Assembly (NCBI GenBank): GCA_947166195.1
Contig: CAMVDF010000002.1
Location: forward strand, 1-39,038
Source: an uncultured Lachnospiraceae bacterium
Lineage (GTDB): Bacteria; Bacillota; Clostridia; Lachnospirales; Lachnospiraceae
Length of the DNA stretch: 39,038 nucleotides
Reading direction: 5' to 3'
This document shows, in pieces, positions 37,043-39,038 of the stretch. The number at the start of each line of letters is the position of its first letter. Position 1 is the stretch's first letter. Under the pieces are notes generated by a model that worked only from the letters and a program-made list of their open reading frames with translations, was not told the DNA's origin and did not search any database. Both the position numbers and the translations under genes were made by a program.

Positions 37043-38904
37043 TTCCTTGATCTGAGAAACGCCAGAAAATCCTTTTCCGGCACAGGTCTTGAAAAATAAA
37101 ATCCCTGAATGAATTCCACGCCCAGGTCTTCCATCGCGTCCACCTGTTCTTTGGTTTCTATGCCCTCTGCGACGATGCTCATATCCATTTTGTGAAGAAT
37201 ATCCATCATACCCGTCAGTACATGCTTTGTCTTTTCGTTGTCAAAAAATCCCTTTGTAAAGGAATTGTCAAATTTGATGATCTTTACCGGCATGTTCACA
37301 AAGTAATCAATGTTTGAACGGCCGGTACCGAAATCATCCAGAGAAAACGTCACACCTCTATCGATGAGCCTGTTCATGTTGCGGATCATGATCTCGTGGT
37401 TTTTTGCCGCAGCGGTTTCCGTGATCTCTATGTTGATGCTCCGGGGATCCACCTGATACTTTTCTATATTATCAAAGATAAAGCTTGCAGGGTTCTCAAA
37501 ATCAAACTGGGCAGCCGATACATTGATCTCAATCTGCTCCAACCCCAGTTTTTGCGCTTCGCCGCCTGAAAGGAACCGGCACACCTTTTCAAACACCCTT
37601 ATACCCAGGGGGATGATCTGCCCGTTCTCCTCGGCAACCGGTATGAACTCGCCGGGAGGGACTATATCACCGTTTTCACGGCGTATACGCACCAGAGCCT
37701 CTGCCACATTGAAACGGTCCTCTTTGACATTGTAAAAAGGCTGGTAAAAAACCTCCACCCTGTCCTCGTTTAAGGCATCATTGATCAGTTCCTTTATTCT
37801 GTTCTGATCGCGAAGCTTCCGTATGAGCCCCTCGTCAGCCACCGTTATTTCCTGTTCGCTTTCAAGATATGTATGGAGAAAATGGAAAAACTCATCCGGT
37901 CCGTTCAGCTCAAGACTGTCCGGTATGAGCAGATAAGTTCCTTTTGCAGGCAGATCGGTCACACCGTCCTTTTGCTTTTTGATATTTGCTGCCCTTTCAA
38001 ACATACGCTCCCTGTCATCATAGACAACACAGAACGTGTCGTCATCGATACGGAACGCCGGCTCGGGTCCCAGGGCTATGAGCGCACGTGAGGTACGCAT
38101 GACGGCGGCCTGCTCCATGGCGTAATCAACATAGTTTGTCAGATAATGGATCTTTGCCGTGAACATGGAAAATCGCTTTCCAAATTTGTATTTATCACGC
38201 ACATAGGCGGAAAGCGCATTTGTGGTAAAAAGACCTGTGGATCCGTCAAAAAACTCGCTGGGATTTTCAAGCTGGATATAGAGAATGACCATACCAAAGG
38301 AGGATGCAAATCCCACAAGCAGCAGGTCGGGTTTGACAAACTGTATGGCTGCCGCAAGAAGCCATATCCCCTGCCACAAAAGCATGGCCACGATCCTCCT
38401 GCCCGGCATATCCTTTCTGTAGGCTATTACCGTGACTATGGTTGAGAGGATATAAATGGCGGAAAGAATATATGCAACATAGGTGGAAGGCCCGTATGAA
38501 TACACCACCCTTCCGTATGCTTCATATCCGATGGGCAGGACAAGCATCAGAAACTCACCTGTCCCGAATATGGAATGCGAGATGATACGGACCCATTTTG
38601 CCCACGTTTGGTCACGGGGAAGGAGGCTCGTTGATGCATACACATATCCGAAATATCCCTGAAGAACGAGGAGCATGATGTAGATCCTGCAGACAAGCCG
38701 TGTGATGAACGGATCAAAGCCGTGATGTACGGTCAGATTGATCAGGATGATCGAAAGGATATCAAAGATCAGGCAGACAAAGCATGCGCAGATCGCACGG
38801 AAAAAAAGCCTACGATTCATCAGATCGAGCTTCTTTTCCCGCAGGAACATGACAGAGATCGAAATTATGATAAAAAGAGCACAACATTGAAGTTCTATAT
38901 TCAT
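37024..38904 (-). CDS. Membrane EAL-domain c-di-GMP phosphodiesterase with degenerate GGDEF-like domain
   Basis: EALVRIRR, NVSAAQFD, IEITETAA, FSLDDFGTGRSN, VAEGIETKEQ, QGFYFSRP; N-terminal multi-TM; no GGDEF signature (FRIDDDTFCVV at the expected position). Confidence 0.92.
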   Translation of the reverse strand: MNIELQCCALFIIISISVMFLREKKLDLMNRRLFFRAICACFVCLIFDILSIILINLTVHHGFDPFITRLVCRIYIMLLVLQGYFGYVYASTSLLPRDQTWAKWVRIISHSIFGTGEFLMLVLPIGYEAYGRVVYSYGPSTYVAYILSAIYILSTIVTVIAYRKDMPGRRIVAMLLWQGIWLLAAAIQFVKPDLLLVGFASSFGMVILYIQLENPSEFFDGSTGLFTTNALSAYVRDKYKFGKRFSMFTAKIHYLTNYVDYAMEQAAVMRTSRALIALGPEPAFRIDDDTFCVVYDDRERMFERAANIKKQKDGVTDLPAKGTYLLIPDSLELNGPDEFFHFLHTYLESEQEITVADEGLIRKLRDQNRIKELINDALNEDRVEVFYQPFYNVKEDRFNVAEALVRIRRENGDIVPPGEFIPVAEENGQIIPLGIRVFEKVCRFLSGGEAQKLGLEQIEINVSAAQFDFENPASFIFDNIEKYQVDPRSINIEITETAAAKNHEIMIRNMNRLIDRGVTFSLDDFGTGRSNIDYFVNMPVKIIKFDNSFTKGFFDNEKTKHVLTGMMDILHKMDMSIVAEGIETKEQVDAMEDLGVEFIQGFYFSRPVPEKDFLAFLRSRNQLSSS

Positions 38905-39038
38905 CTGTTCATCCCCTTGATGTATCTTACGATTCTACCACAAACAGATGCTTCATTCAATTCAGGGCAGATTCAGACAGCACCCTTATCGTAATCCGGC
39001 ATGGATCTTTTTACATTTCTTACCTCAAGCATAATAAA

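Noticed and set aside
1-39038. CRISPR arrays, tRNA or rRNA genes
   Set aside because: No regularly spaced direct repeats, tRNA-like cloverleaf or rRNA segments were seen by eye.

Overview
The window is a large, mostly minus-strand cell-surface glycan / CDP-polyol (teichoic-acid-like) biosynthesis locus, probably from a Lachnospiraceae-type Firmicute (inferred from protein flavour; no taxonomic search was possible). It holds about 27 confident CDSs. From right to left they include an EAL-domain protein, an orphan F420-0:glutamate-ligase-like gene, an HEXXH protein, a cytidylyltransferase-Gfo/Idh fusion, a Gfo/Idh-GDPD fusion, two TIM-barrel isomerase-like proteins, a LoaP/NusG-type antiterminator, an IspD/TarI cytidylyltransferase, an SDR and a CDP-glycerol-type transferase. 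A visibly AT-rich block (about 9.7-24.6 kb) follows, with HAD, radical-SAM, FkbM, GT32, TylF, GT2, GT4 and sulfatase-like genes. An IS66 scar sits at its left edge and a truncated copy of a small-ORF element at its right edge. Two observations stand out. (1) A Rossmann-like 'I-x-x-Y/W-G-x-G...D' module recurs in 14 proteins, attached N- or C-terminally to at least nine unrelated catalytic folds. (2) A compact element at about 27.96-28.34 kb has convergent sigma-A-like promoters that both start at near-identical leader sequences, a 54-aa single-TM basic peptide and a shared bidirectional hairpin. This looks like an undescribed type I toxin/antisense-RNA module or an operon leader/attenuator. 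A second copy, lacking the TM segment, lies at 24.69-24.87 kb and supplies the stop codon of the adjacent glycosyltransferase gene. All calls come from reading the sequence and supplied translations; no database search was run.
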